A DNA stretch of 64,000 nt. Origin: Mycolicibacterium sp. MU0053. Lineage in GTDB: Bacteria; Actinomycetota; Actinomycetes; Mycobacteriales; Mycobacteriaceae. Positions 1-8,721 of this stretch are shown here, one piece after another (position 1 is the stretch's first letter; each line of letters begins with the position of its first letter). The translations under genes and the position numbers were made by a program. The stretch is from assembly GCF_963378095.1 (NCBI RefSeq), contig NZ_OY726397.1, positions 1,922,001 through 1,986,000 on the forward strand, in the 5' to 3' direction. The notes under the pieces were generated by a model. That model had not been told where the DNA came from, made no database searches, and saw only the letters and a program-made list of their open reading frames with translations.

Positions 1-1
1 A

Positions 2-43
2 GTCAACGTGCTCAACACCCGCAGCGAAGGAGCGCATTCATGA
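2..43 (+). CDS. tldD: C-terminal end of TldD-like metalloprotease subunit (partial)
   Basis: Only the last 13 codons are inside the window. They read VNVLNTRSEGAHS and end in TGA at 41-43, which overlaps the ATG of the next gene (40-42) in an ATGA junction. A tail with VNVLNTR is what I recall for mycobacterial TldD, and tldD normally precedes pmbA/tldE. TldD carries the zinc site of the TldD/TldE protease. The identity rests on this short tail and on the neighbour. Confidence 0.6.
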   Translation, partial: VNVLNTRSEGAHS

Positions 44-1413
44 TTCCGGCGCAGCAGGTGGTGGACTTGGTGCTGGCCGAGGCCGCGCGGGTCGGCGGGG
101 CCGACGAGACCATCGTGATGGTGCGCGACACCGCCGACGCATCGCTGCGCTGGGCCGGTAATTCGATGACCACCAACGGCGAATCGGTGCAGCGCAGCAC
201 CATTGTGGTCGCCATCGTGCGGTCGGAGGATGGCGCCAAGGTGGGTTCGCTCAGTTCCACCGACGTGGACCCCGCGGCGATCCCGGCGCTGGTCGCGGCG
301 TCGCAGAATGCCGCCCGCTCGGCCCCAGATGCCCGCGACGCTGTCCCGCTGCTGTCCGGCGGCGCGACCCCCGACGACTGGGATCAGGCGCCGGCGGCCA
401 CCGGAGCCGACGCCTTCGGTGGCGTCGCGACCGCGCTCAGTCGCGGTTTCGGGGGCTCCGACAAGCTGTACGGATTTGCCCATCACATCGTCGAAACCAC
501 CTATCTGGCAACCTCTACCGGGATTCGCCGCCGCTTCACCCAGCCCACCGGGTCGGTGGAGATCAACGCCAAACGCGGCGATGCCAGCGCGTGGGCCGGC
601 ACCAGCACGCCGTGGTTCGTCGAGGTTCCCGTCGATGCGATGCTCGCCGAACTGTCGATGCGGCTGGACTGGTCGCAGCGCACGGTGGAATTGCCGGCCG
701 GCCGTTACGAGACGATCATGCCGCCGTCCACCGTCGCGGACATGATGATCTACCTCGGCTGGACCATGGAGGGCCGCGGCGCGCAGGAGGGCCACACCGC
801 GTTGGCGGCCCCCGGCGGCGGCACCCGGGTGGGGGAGAAGCTCACCGAGTTGGGGTTGACGCTGTACTCGGATCCGTTCGCGGCCGGCCTGGAATGCATG
901 CCGTTCGTCTCGGTGGGCGGCTCGTCGGAAACCATGTCGGTGTTCGACAACGGGATGGACATCGAGCGGGTCGACTGGATCCGCGACGGCGTGATCAACG
1001 CGCTGGCCTACCCGCGGGCCGCCGCGGCAGAATTCGACGTGCCCGTCGCGGTGCCGGCCTCGAACCTGCTGATGACCGGCGGCACAGCGGAATTGGCGGA
1101 CATGGTAGCGGCCACCGAGCGCGGTCTACTGCTGACCACGCTGTGGTACATCCGCGAGGTGGACCCGACCGCCCTGCTGTTGACCGGGCTGACCCGCGAC
1201 GGCGTGTACCTCATCGAGGACGGCGAGGTCACCGCGGCGGTCAACAACTTCCGGTTCAACGAAAGCCCGTTGGAGTTGCTGCGCCGAGCCACCGAGGCCG
1301 GAATTTCGGAGGTCACACTGCCGCGCGAGTGGGGCGATTGGGCCACGCGCGCGCAGATGCCGTCGTTGCGAATCCCGGACTTTCACATGTCCTCGGTCAG
1401 CCAGGCGCAATAG
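40..1413 (+). CDS. pmbA: PmbA/TldE family metalloprotease subunit
   Basis: 457 aa, the usual size for the family. The N-terminal part has the PmbA/TldE-type fold signature around residues 30-75 (LRWAGNSMTTN, then VVAIVRSEDG). The C-terminal half has SVGGSSETMSVFDNGMDIERV, NALAYPRAAAAEF and LTTLWYIREVDPTALLLTGLTRDG, typical of the second domain. No HExxxH zinc motif is present, which fits the TldE-type partner rather than TldD. TldD and TldE form a cytoplasmic protease that trims unfolded peptides and matures some peptide precursors. The start overlaps the preceding tldD stop by 4 bp, so the two genes are translationally coupled. Confidence 0.88.
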   Translation: MIPAQQVVDLVLAEAARVGGADETIVMVRDTADASLRWAGNSMTTNGESVQRSTIVVAIVRSEDGAKVGSLSSTDVDPAAIPALVAASQNAARSAPDARDAVPLLSGGATPDDWDQAPAATGADAFGGVATALSRGFGGSDKLYGFAHHIVETTYLATSTGIRRRFTQPTGSVEINAKRGDASAWAGTSTPWFVEVPVDAMLAELSMRLDWSQRTVELPAGRYETIMPPSTVADMMIYLGWTMEGRGAQEGHTALAAPGGGTRVGEKLTELGLTLYSDPFAAGLECMPFVSVGGSSETMSVFDNGMDIERVDWIRDGVINALAYPRAAAAEFDVPVAVPASNLLMTGGTAELADMVAATERGLLLTTLWYIREVDPTALLLTGLTRDGVYLIEDGEVTAAVNNFRFNESPLELLRRATEAGISEVTLPREWGDWATRAQMPSLRIPDFHMSSVSQAQ

Positions 1414-1455
1414 CGGGGCGGAATGCAGTCAAGCTGGTCGGCTACGGTGGTCGGC

Positions 1456-2355
1456 ATGGGCGAGGTGCGTGAGGCCGAACATGGCCGTCCCACTCATCGA
1501 CTGGTGCACCTGAGCGACACGCACCTGGTCGGGGCCGGGCGGTTATACGGACAACTCGATGCCGAGGCTCGACTACAGCAGATCCTGGACGAGATGCTGG
1601 CCTCGCAGGCCCGCGTCGACGCCCTGATCTTCACCGGCGATCTCGCCGACCGAGGTGAACGGCAGGCGTACACCCGGTTACAGGAGTTGGTCGCCCCGGT
1701 TGCCATTGAACTTGGCGCACAGGTGATCTGGGTGATCGGAAACCACGATGACCGGGCGAACTTCCGGGCGCAGTTCCTGCCGGATGCGCCCGGCGCCGGC
1801 GCCGTGGACTACGTCTACGACCTCGCCGGGCTGCGCGTGATCACCCTCGACACCACCGTGCCGGGACACCACCACGGGGAGATCGACGAGGAGCGGCTGC
1901 AGTGGCTGGCCGCGCAACTGGCGACCCCGGCCCCGCACGGCACGATCTTGGCGATGCACCACCCGCCGATCCCGTGCGTCCAGGATCTGGCGGTGCTGGT
2001 CGAACTGCGCGAACAGGCGCGGCTGGCTCGGGTCCTGCGGGGCACCGACGTGCGGGCGATCCTGGCCGGGCACCTGCACTATTCGACGACGGCCACGTTC
2101 GCCGGAATCCCCGTCTCCGTCGTGGCGGCCACCTGCTACACCCAGGACCTCAACGCGCCCGTCGGTTCGCAGCGGGGGCGCGACGGCGCCCAGTCGAGCA
2201 ACCTCGTGCACGTCTATCCGGACACGATCGTGCACTCGGTGGTGCCCATCGGTACCTACGCGACCGTCGGGGAGGCGGTTTCGGCCGACGAAACCGCCCG
2301 CCGGCTGGAGCAGGCCGGGATCCGGATTCCCGGCGCGGATCTGCTGCGAACGTAG
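1456..2355 (+). CDS. cpdA: Class III cyclic nucleotide phosphodiesterase (Rv0805/CpdA type)
   Basis: Binuclear metallophosphoesterase that hydrolyses 3',5'-cAMP to AMP; the M. tuberculosis relative Rv0805 also acts on 2',3'-cyclic nucleotides. All metal-ligand motifs are present in order: HLSDTHL, TGDLAD, GNHDDR, LAMHHPP and AGHLHYS. ATG 1456 is preferred because it puts the same number of residues before SDTHL as in Rv0805, including an AEHxRP stretch. An earlier in-frame ATG at 1423 follows a purine-rich stretch and cannot be excluded. The next gene is a convergent CpsY/Stealth gene, matching the Rv0805-Rv0806c arrangement. The 299-aa product looks cytosolic or membrane-peripheral. Confidence 0.9.
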   Translation: MGEVREAEHGRPTHRLVHLSDTHLVGAGRLYGQLDAEARLQQILDEMLASQARVDALIFTGDLADRGERQAYTRLQELVAPVAIELGAQVIWVIGNHDDRANFRAQFLPDAPGAGAVDYVYDLAGLRVITLDTTVPGHHHGEIDEERLQWLAAQLATPAPHGTILAMHHPPIPCVQDLAVLVELREQARLARVLRGTDVRAILAGHLHYSTTATFAGIPVSVVAATCYTQDLNAPVGSQRGRDGAQSSNLVHVYPDTIVHSVVPIGTYATVGEAVSADETARRLEQAGIRIPGADLLRT

Positions 2356-2365
2356 CGCCGGCGGG

Positions 2366-4123
2366 CTAGCCGATTTCCGGGTCGGGACGCTCCCACGGGG
2401 CGGGAATCGGAAAGTAGGACCGCAGGAATTTCGTCATGGCCTTGGCCCGCTTGCGTGGGGACACTTCCTCGTCGGCGTCGTCGTTGAGGCAGAAGAAGTC
2501 GACCGAACGTTGTTTCAGCAGCGTCTTCATTTCCCGCAGACCGGCTTTGGCGGTGGTGTCGACATAGCGCGTCTGCGCACCCTGTTGCACCACGGCCCGG
2601 CCACTGAGCAACGCGTAGTAGTGGTACAGGGAATTGGTCACCGAGATGTTGTCCCGGGCCCGGAACGGGCTGGCGGCCGTCGCCGCGAACTCGTCGGGAA
2701 ACTCCGTTTCCATCTCGGTCACCACCGACTTGCGCAGCGGGGTCGGGGCGTGCGCCAAATGCCGGGTGATCACGGCGCCGTAGCGGTGGTGCAACAGGCG
2801 CCGGTTGACCCGGGCGGAGTTCTCGAAGCCGCTGCGGTCCTCCTCCGGGCTCCCCAGCCCGATCCGGGTGTCGTCTTCGATGAACTTGGTGATCCCGCCG
2901 GGGGAGAAGAACGTTTCCGGCCCCACCGGTTGCCCGAAGAACATGTCGTCGTTGGCGTAGATGAAGTGCTCGGACAGCCCCGGGATGCGGTGCAATTGGG
3001 ATTCGACGGCCTGCGAATTGTAGGTGGGCAGCGCGGCTGGGTCGGCGAAGAACTCCGCGCTGCGCACGAACCGCACCCGGTCATCGTCGGCCAGCCAGTG
3101 TGGGCGGGCGCAGTCGGTGGCGACGTAGATCTGCCGGATCCAGGGCGCATACATGTGCACCGAGCGCAGCGCGTAGCGCAGTTCGTCGACGTGCCGGAAC
3201 CGGGCCGCGGAGTCGTCGCCGGCGCCGTGCACGTGGCCGGCCATCGCTTCGGCGCGTTGGCGCTGCCACTGCAGATCCGCGCCGTCGACCCAGGAGAAGA
3301 CCAGGTCGATATCGAAGGTGACGTCGCCGGCGTGGGCGGTGAACATGTGCTGCAATGTCGGCCAGGTGTGGCCGTAGCGTTCCACCGTGGTGCGCACGGC
3401 CTCGCGTGCGGGAATGGCGTTGCGCGTGAGCGCATTCGGGATCGGCAGCACGATGGTGTCGGCGGTGAACGACCACAGCTGGATCTGGACGCCGGCCTCC
3501 TGCTCGTGGCGCAGGCCGTCGTTGCGCTGTGCGCGCGGCCGAAAGACCCGGAAAATACGCGCCTCCGGGCTCAACGCGAACGCGGCGTCCGCGAGGACGA
3601 TCGCGTGCGGGATCTTGGCGTCGACCACGGCGCAATGCACGGGCTGGCGGGCGCCGGCGTCGGCCAGGGCCGCGGCGAAGACCGCGCGGTCGGCCTGGTC
3701 GATGGCGATCACGGGCCGCCGATCGGCGCCCTGGATCAGCAGATAATCGATGCGCGCGGCGGCGATGACGGCACGCAGGAACAGCAGGTCTTCCACCATC
3801 GCTTCGCGCGGGATCGCCGCGGGATCCGGCAGGGGGTAACTGGCGTGCGGGCGCACCATCCCTGCCGGCTTGCTGCGCCGGGACAGCGGGGCAGGTCGCT
3901 TGTGCTTGACGGACTTGGGGATCTTCGTTTCCGCAGGCAGCAGTTGGGTGCTCGGGTGAACGGTGTCTGAATAGGTGATTGGGGCACTCTCCGGTCGTAA
4001 AAGTACAGGGCGATGACGCCATTGTACGCGCTGACCTGCGCAAACATCGCCACGGGCGGATCGCCGCTGGTGGTCCGGGTGCGGGGGTCTGTTCACGTTC
4101 CATTTACTTTCGCGAGCCGACAC
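2366..4123 (-). CDS. cpsY: Stealth-family sugar-phosphate transferase (CpsY-like)
   Basis: Stealth proteins transfer hexose-1-phosphate from UDP-sugars to build surface polysaccharides. The conserved regions are readable in order: CR1 IDLVFSWVDGAD, CR2 DELRYALRSVHMYAPWIRQIYVATD, CR3 with FIYANDDMFFG and later SVTNSLYHYYALLSG, and CR4 FFCLNDDADEE. The open frame begins with GTG at 4123, but the first 50 or so residues look non-coding. A protein of about 530 aa, the CpsY size, would start near 3960, where no ATG or GTG is in frame. The first in-frame ATG there is 3862 (MVRPHASYP). Function is well supported; the N-terminus is unresolved and may hide a start error or frameshift. Confidence 0.82.
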   Translation of the reverse strand: MSARESKWNVNRPPHPDHQRRSARGDVCAGQRVQWRHRPVLLRPESAPITYSDTVHPSTQLLPAETKIPKSVKHKRPAPLSRRSKPAGMVRPHASYPLPDPAAIPREAMVEDLLFLRAVIAAARIDYLLIQGADRRPVIAIDQADRAVFAAALADAGARQPVHCAVVDAKIPHAIVLADAAFALSPEARIFRVFRPRAQRNDGLRHEQEAGVQIQLWSFTADTIVLPIPNALTRNAIPAREAVRTTVERYGHTWPTLQHMFTAHAGDVTFDIDLVFSWVDGADLQWQRQRAEAMAGHVHGAGDDSAARFRHVDELRYALRSVHMYAPWIRQIYVATDCARPHWLADDDRVRFVRSAEFFADPAALPTYNSQAVESQLHRIPGLSEHFIYANDDMFFGQPVGPETFFSPGGITKFIEDDTRIGLGSPEEDRSGFENSARVNRRLLHHRYGAVITRHLAHAPTPLRKSVVTEMETEFPDEFAATAASPFRARDNISVTNSLYHYYALLSGRAVVQQGAQTRYVDTTAKAGLREMKTLLKQRSVDFFCLNDDADEEVSPRKRAKAMTKFLRSYFPIPAPWERPDPEIG

Positions 4124-4198
4124 AGATTCGCACGGTTTCGCCCGGGCTCAGGCGATTCTGTGCCGGGTCGCGGGAGGGCACCCGGATTCCGCGCCCGC

Positions 4199-5221
4199 TC
4201 AGCCCGACCGCAGTAGCTCGAGAACGTCCGACACCTCGTCCGCGGTGGTGGCCCATGAGCAGACGAACCGGTAGATCGGCGTCAACGGGTCGGGTTGATG
4301 CAGCGCGTAGCGCGAAATGCGCTCGCGGGCAGCGGACTCGAGGTACACGAAGACCTCGTTGGCCTCCGTCGGTACCGCCAACCGAAATCCCAACGTGCGC
4401 AGTCCGCTGCTGAGTTCGGCGGCCATCGCGTTGGCATGGGCCGCGGTCTGAAGCCACAGTCCGTCGGTCAGCACGGCCTCGAACTGCGCCGAGACGTAAC
4501 GCTGTTTGCTCGCCAGTTGTCCGATTTGCTTCTGCACAAAGCGGATTCCGTCGAAGCGTTCGGGGCGGCGCACCAGGATGGCGTCGCCGAGCAGCAGGCC
4601 GTTCTTGGTGCCGCCGACGGTGACGATGTCGGCGTCGCCGATCGCCTCGTAGGGCTCGACGCCCAGCGCCGCGATCGCGTTGGCCACCCGGGACCCGTCG
4701 ATATGCACCAGCAGGTCCAGCGCATGGGCGCGGTCGACGAACTCCCGCAGCGCCGCCACCGGCCAGATTCGGCCGTTTTCGGTGGACTGGGTCAGCGACA
4801 CCAAGCTCGGCTGCGAATGGTGCACGTCGCCGCGGCGCACCACCCGGCGATCCAACTCGGCCGCGTCGATGATGCCGTCGTCGCTGGGCAGCCTGGTGAG
4901 CTGGGCGCCGGAGATCCGGACCGGGCCGCCCGTCTCGTCGAGCAGCACGTGGGCGATGTCGCTGCACAGGATCTCGTGCCAGGGCCGCACCGCGGCACTC
5001 AGGGCGATGATGTTGGCGCCGGTGCCGGTGAAGGCGAACAGGACCTCGGCGTCGGGGCAGGCAAAGGCGTCCCGCAACCGCTGGGCGGCGCGCTCGGTGA
5101 TCGGGTCGTTGCCGTAAGCCGCCACGGCCCTGTCGTTGGCGCGGATCAGCGCGTCGAGCACGGCGGGATGGGCGGGTGCGGCGTTGTCGGAGGCGAACGC
5201 GGCGAGGCGGGGCGTGGTCAT
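4199..5221 (-). CDS. ltaE: Threonine aldolase family PLP enzyme
   Basis: 340 aa, normal length for low-specificity L-threonine aldolase, which splits L-threonine or allo-threonine into glycine and acetaldehyde. Fold type I PLP features: FTGTGANIIAL for cofactor phosphate contacts, HIDGSR with the PLP-nitrogen-binding Asp near residue 175, and VGGTKNG with the Schiff-base Lys near residue 206. The start ATG (5221-5219) overlaps the TGA of the upstream TetR gene in an ATGA junction, so regulator and enzyme form an operon. The open frame extends further upstream, but that part is low-complexity Arg/Pro-rich shadow sequence. Confidence 0.88.
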   Translation of the reverse strand: MTTPRLAAFASDNAAPAHPAVLDALIRANDRAVAAYGNDPITERAAQRLRDAFACPDAEVLFAFTGTGANIIALSAAVRPWHEILCSDIAHVLLDETGGPVRISGAQLTRLPSDDGIIDAAELDRRVVRRGDVHHSQPSLVSLTQSTENGRIWPVAALREFVDRAHALDLLVHIDGSRVANAIAALGVEPYEAIGDADIVTVGGTKNGLLLGDAILVRRPERFDGIRFVQKQIGQLASKQRYVSAQFEAVLTDGLWLQTAAHANAMAAELSSGLRTLGFRLAVPTEANEVFVYLESAARERISRYALHQPDPLTPIYRFVCSWATTADEVSDVLELLRSG

Positions 5222-5829
5222 ACGGTGTCGGGCAACTCGGCGCCGGTGGCGAGTTCGGCGTATTGGCGCATCAAGCGCAGCGCGGTCTCCCGGTCGAGCG
5301 CCGGGTCGCGGGCGACGATGCGGTAGCCGAGGTAGTCCTCCATCGACATCAGCGTCATCGCGATGTCGCGGGCCGGCGACGTCAGCCGAAACACCCCCGC
5401 CTGGGCGCCGGAGCTCAACAGCCCGGCGTAGAGCCCGACCTGGCGGTGGTAGATGCCCTGCACGTCGCGGCGCTGGTCCAGCTCGAAACCGGCGGCCAGT
5501 ACCGCCCGCCAGATGGCCCGCCATTCGGCGTCCTCGGGCCCGGTGGGCAGGCCCGCGGCGATGGTCAAGGCGAGTTGGGTCGCCGGGTCGGTGGTGCGTT
5601 CGATGACCTGCCGACGGTCGTCGTAAAACCGGGCGTCGGAGCGCAGCGCCAACTCGGACAGCAGCTCGGCCATGTCCTTGAAGTAATAACGCACTGCGTT
5701 CGCCGTGAGCCCCAGTTCGCCGGCCACGTCCACGATCCGCAGGGTTGCCAGCTCGTTGCGCTCGATCAAAGCGATTGTGGCGTCCAGAATTTGGGTGCGA
5801 CGTTCGATCTGGCGGTTGGGTCGTGCCAC
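5218..5829 (-). CDS. TetR family transcriptional regulator
   Basis: 203 aa from the GTG at 5829 (VARPNRQIERRTQILDATIAL). The N-terminal three-helix DNA-binding domain is clear: TLRIVDVAGELGLTANAVRYYFKDMAELL within residues 25-60. The C-terminal ligand domain is divergent. It is co-transcribed with the threonine aldolase gene (4-bp overlap) and divergent from the DmpA-like peptidase and permease genes. Regulator, aldolase, peptidase and amino acid permease therefore look like one amino acid or peptide utilisation locus. The near-palindrome at 5858-5877 in the shared promoter is a likely target. The ligand is not predictable from sequence. Confidence 0.87.
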   Translation of the reverse strand: MARPNRQIERRTQILDATIALIERNELATLRIVDVAGELGLTANAVRYYFKDMAELLSELALRSDARFYDDRRQVIERTTDPATQLALTIAAGLPTGPEDAEWRAIWRAVLAAGFELDQRRDVQGIYHRQVGLYAGLLSSGAQAGVFRLTSPARDIAMTLMSMEDYLGYRIVARDPALDRETALRLMRQYAELATGAELPDTV

Positions 5830-5857
5830 GCGTGCGGTGCTCCAGGTCCCTCGGCGA

Positions 5858-5877
5858 TACTGACGATATCGACGGTA
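5858..5877. promoter_or_regulatory. Candidate TetR operator between divergent genes
   Basis: A 20-bp imperfect palindrome, TACTGACGATATCGACGGTA, with 16 of 20 positions symmetric around the central CGATATCG. It lies 29 bp upstream of the TetR GTG and 93 bp upstream of the peptidase ATG, as expected for an autoregulatory operator controlling both directions. The assignment is inferred from symmetry and position only. Confidence 0.4.
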
Positions 5878-5969
5878 CCGGGCGGGGCGAGTTTTTCGAT
5901 TCCGATTGCGGAACGGCCCGTCAGGGTCCATTCTTTTCCATCAGGGAAAAAAACGGCTGGAGCGAAGAC

Positions 5970-7085
5970 ATGCGCACGAGGGATCTCGGCATCGTCATCG
6001 GGGCACACCCGACCGGGCCGAACAACGCCATCACCGACGTCGCGGGCGTGCGCGTCGGCCACACCACGCTCGACGAGTCCGGGACACCGGAGGTGCACAC
6101 CGGGGTCACTGTGATCGTCCCGCACCAGGACATCTGGACCGAACCGGTGTTCGCCGGCGCCCACCGGCTCAACGGCAGCGGTGAGATGACGGGCCTGGAG
6201 TGGATCCGCGAATCCGGCGAGCTCACCACCGCGATCGGACTGACCAACACCCACAGCGTCGGCGTCGTACGGGACGCCCTGGTCGCCGCTCAGGTGGCCG
6301 CGCGCGGCGAGGGGGTCTACTGGTCGTTGCCGGTGGTGGGGGAGACCTACGACGGCCTCCTGAGCGACATCAACGGGTTTCACGTGCGGCCCGAGCACGT
6401 CGAGGCCGCCCTCGCCGCGGCCGCCGACGGGCCCGTCGCCGAGGGCAATGTCGGCGGCGGCACCGGCATGATCTGCCACGGCTTCAAGGGCGGCATCGGC
6501 ACGTCCTCGCGGGTCACCGACACCGCCGGGGGCCGCTACACCGTCGGCGTCCTGGTGCAGGCCAACCATGGCCGTCGGGAACGCTTGCGAATCAACGGGT
6601 TTCCGGCCGGAGAGCGGATCGACGCCACCGTCGTTCCGGAGCCGGCGATCCCGCCGGGCTACGAGCCGGGCTCGGGTTCGATCATCGTGGTCGTAGCCAC
6701 CGACGCGCCGCTGCTGCCGCATCAATGTGCGCGCCTGGCGCAGCGCGCCGCGCTGGGGGTGGCCCGGGTGGGCGGCACCGGCGAGCAGTACAGCGGGGAC
6801 CTGATGTTGGCGTTCTCCACCGGCAATCGTGGCATCCCGCCGTACGCGTGGGACGAGAACGTCGACGTGGCGCAGCCGGAGGTGGCGGTCCGCATGCTCG
6901 CCCCGCAGCTGATGACCCGGCTCTTCGATCTGACCATTGAGGCCACCGAGGAGGCCATCGTCAACGCGATGGTCGCCGCCACCACCATGACCGGTCGCAA
7001 CGGCCTGACCGTGCACGCGCTGGACCACGACCTGCTTCGCAGTTCGCTCGCCGACCCATCCGCCCGACGCCAGGAGCCTCGATGA
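5970..7085 (+). CDS. P1 family self-processing aminopeptidase (DmpA-like)
   Basis: 371 aa from ATG 5970, preceded by a purine-rich GGCTGGAGCGAAG. Peptidase family P1 (DmpA/BapA, L-aminopeptidase/D-esterase) enzymes cleave themselves before a Ser that becomes the N-terminal nucleophile. Family landmarks present: TDVAGVRVGHTTL, GNVGGGTGMICHGFKGGIGTSSR and GSGSIIVVVATDAPLLPHQ. By family analogy the cleavage is expected at Gly236-Ser237 in the last motif. Its stop overlaps the permease start in an ATGA junction, so the pair probably takes up and processes amino acids, small peptides or amides. Expression is probably controlled by the divergent TetR. Confidence 0.83.
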   Translation: MRTRDLGIVIGAHPTGPNNAITDVAGVRVGHTTLDESGTPEVHTGVTVIVPHQDIWTEPVFAGAHRLNGSGEMTGLEWIRESGELTTAIGLTNTHSVGVVRDALVAAQVAARGEGVYWSLPVVGETYDGLLSDINGFHVRPEHVEAALAAAADGPVAEGNVGGGTGMICHGFKGGIGTSSRVTDTAGGRYTVGVLVQANHGRRERLRINGFPAGERIDATVVPEPAIPPGYEPGSGSIIVVVATDAPLLPHQCARLAQRAALGVARVGGTGEQYSGDLMLAFSTGNRGIPPYAWDENVDVAQPEVAVRMLAPQLMTRLFDLTIEATEEAIVNAMVAATTMTGRNGLTVHALDHDLLRSSLADPSARRQEPR

Positions 7086-8506
7086 CCGACGACACCCGCA
7101 CGTCCGAGAAGCCCCGTCTGCAAGGGCGCCTCGGCCCCATCGCCATCGTGTTCATGGTGGTCGCGGCGGCCGCGCCGTTGACCGTCATCGGCGGGAACAT
7201 GCCGCTGGCGATGGGTTTGGGCAACGGTGCCGGCGCGCCGGTCGGGTTCGCGATCGCCGCGCTGGTGCTGCTGCTGTTCAGCGTCGGGTTCGTGACGATG
7301 ACCCCGCACGTGCCGGAGGCCGGCGCGTTCTACTCCTATGTCACCGTCGGGCTGGGGGACCGGCTGGGCAAGGGGATCGCCGTGGTCGCGCTGATCGCCT
7401 ACACGGCGATCCAGGTGGGCATCTACGGCTACATCGGCTGGGCCATCGACGACACCGTGAAGTTCTACGGCGGTCCGCAAATACCCTGGCCTGTCTATTC
7501 ATTCGCCGTGCTGGCGATCGTGGCGGTGCTCGGCTACCGGCACATCGGGCTGAGCGCGAAGGTGCTCGGCGTGGCGTTGGTGCTCGAGATCGGCATCGTC
7601 GCGATCCTGGATCTGGTGATCGTCGCCGACCCGGGCCCGGCCGGCGTGACCTTCGCCTCGTTCACCCCGGAGGTGGTGGCCAGCGGCGCGCTGGGAATCG
7701 CGGTGCTGTTCGCCCTGACCGGGTTCATCGGCTTCGAGGCCACCGCGGTGTTCCGGGACGAGGCCCGCGATCCGCAGCGCACCATTCCGCGGGCGACCTA
7801 TGCCGCGGTGCTGATCATCGGCGCGTTCTACGCGATCACCTGCTGGGCGTTCGTCGTGGCGATCGGCCCCGACAACGTGGCCGCCGTCGCGCAACAAACC
7901 CTCGACGGTGAGGCCAACATGCTGTTGGACACCACCAACGACACCCTGGGCCGGCTCGGGCGCGACATCGTCAACGTGCTGCTGTTGACGAGCCTGTTCG
8001 CCTGCGTGCTGTCGTTCCACAACGTGATCGCGCGCTACCAGTTCGTGTTGGGCGGCAAGGGTCTGCTGCCGCGACGACTGGGCGCGGTGCACCCGGGGCA
8101 TCAGTCGCCGGCGTTCTCGTCGCTGGTGCAGACCGTGACCGCCACGGTGATCGTGATCATCTTCGCGATCCTCGGAATCGACCCGCTGGTAGGGGTTTTC
8201 GGCTCGATGGCCGGTGTCGCGACCGTGGGCATGGTGCTGATGATGTTGACGACGACGCTCGCGGTGCTGGTGTACTTCCTGCGCAACTCCGAGGCGGCGC
8301 GCGGCCGGCTGTGGCAGACCCGGGTGGTGCCGGTCGCGGCGCTGCTGGGATTGCTGGGCAGTCTGTGGCTGGTGCTGTCGAACTTCACCCTGGTGACCGG
8401 CGGTTCGGTGGCGGTCAGCGCGGTGCTGGCGGCGGTGCCGTTCACCGGGCTGGTGCTCGGGGCGCTGGCCTGGAAACCCGGGCAACCCGTGAACCCGCCG
8501 CGGTGA
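7082..8506 (+). CDS. APC superfamily amino acid permease
   Basis: 474 aa with about twelve hydrophobic segments. The N-terminal part reads GPIAIVFMVVAAAAPLTVIGGNMP and PEAGAFYSYVTVGLGDRLGKG, and FALTGFIGFEATAVFRDEARDPQRTIPRATY in the middle. These are hallmarks of amino acid-polyamine-organocation transporters. It is a cytoplasmic-membrane symporter or antiporter; the substrate is not predictable. It overlaps the peptidase gene by 4 bp and is probably its operon partner. Nothing suggests truncation. Confidence 0.88.
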   Translation: MTDDTRTSEKPRLQGRLGPIAIVFMVVAAAAPLTVIGGNMPLAMGLGNGAGAPVGFAIAALVLLLFSVGFVTMTPHVPEAGAFYSYVTVGLGDRLGKGIAVVALIAYTAIQVGIYGYIGWAIDDTVKFYGGPQIPWPVYSFAVLAIVAVLGYRHIGLSAKVLGVALVLEIGIVAILDLVIVADPGPAGVTFASFTPEVVASGALGIAVLFALTGFIGFEATAVFRDEARDPQRTIPRATYAAVLIIGAFYAITCWAFVVAIGPDNVAAVAQQTLDGEANMLLDTTNDTLGRLGRDIVNVLLLTSLFACVLSFHNVIARYQFVLGGKGLLPRRLGAVHPGHQSPAFSSLVQTVTATVIVIIFAILGIDPLVGVFGSMAGVATVGMVLMMLTTTLAVLVYFLRNSEAARGRLWQTRVVPVAALLGLLGSLWLVLSNFTLVTGGSVAVSAVLAAVPFTGLVLGALAWKPGQPVNPPR

Positions 8507-8598
8507 GGGCACCAATCGGTACGGGCACGGCTCTGGGCTGACCTTGCGTGCTGGCATCGGCGTGGCCATGGGAACATAGTGGCCGCGTTATCGCGACA

Positions 8599-8672
8599 GG
8601 GGCGGTAGCTCAGTTGGTTAGAGCCGTGGACTCATAATCCATTGGTCGCGGGTTCGAGCCCCGCCCGCCCCA
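8599..8672 (+). tRNA. tRNA with CAU anticodon (elongator Met, or Ile-CAU)
   Basis: A full cloverleaf folds: acceptor GGGGCGG with CCGCCCC, D arm GCTC-GAGC, anticodon stem GTGGA-TCCAT with loop CTCATAA (anticodon 8633-8635), T arm GCGGG-TTCGAGC-CCCGC, discriminator A at 8672. The paired first base excludes initiator tRNA. Elongator Met and lysidine-modified Ile cannot be separated by eye. The 3' half is the attachment site of the downstream element, which leaves this copy intact. Confidence 0.93.
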
Positions 8673-8677
8673 CTTCA
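8636..8677 (+). repeat. attL: tRNA 3' end direct repeat
   Basis: 42 bp from the 3' side of the anticodon loop to 5 bp past the tRNA end. It matches 13176-13216 except for one extra G in the T-arm region (GCGGGTTC here, GCGGTTC at the right end). It is the junction that regenerates the functional tRNA. Confidence 0.85.
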
Positions 8678-8706
8678 CACGGTGTTTTTCCAAACCGTTG
8701 CGCCGA

Positions 8707-8721
8707 GTCATCGTTTATTCA
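8707..8721 (+). repeat. Candidate integrase arm-type site, left
   Basis: GTCATCGTTTATTCA, a perfect 15-bp direct repeat of 13038-13052. It lies 29 bp inside attL and overlaps the end of the integrase gene (TAA at 8717-8715). Tyrosine integrases of this kind bind short direct-repeat arm sites on both sides of the core. The role is inferred from position. Confidence 0.45.

Noticed and set aside
4199..5524. Longer form of the threonine aldolase with 101 extra N-terminal residues
   Set aside because: The extension is Arg/Pro-rich shadow of the TetR gene; the family N-terminus and an ATGA junction support ATG 5221.
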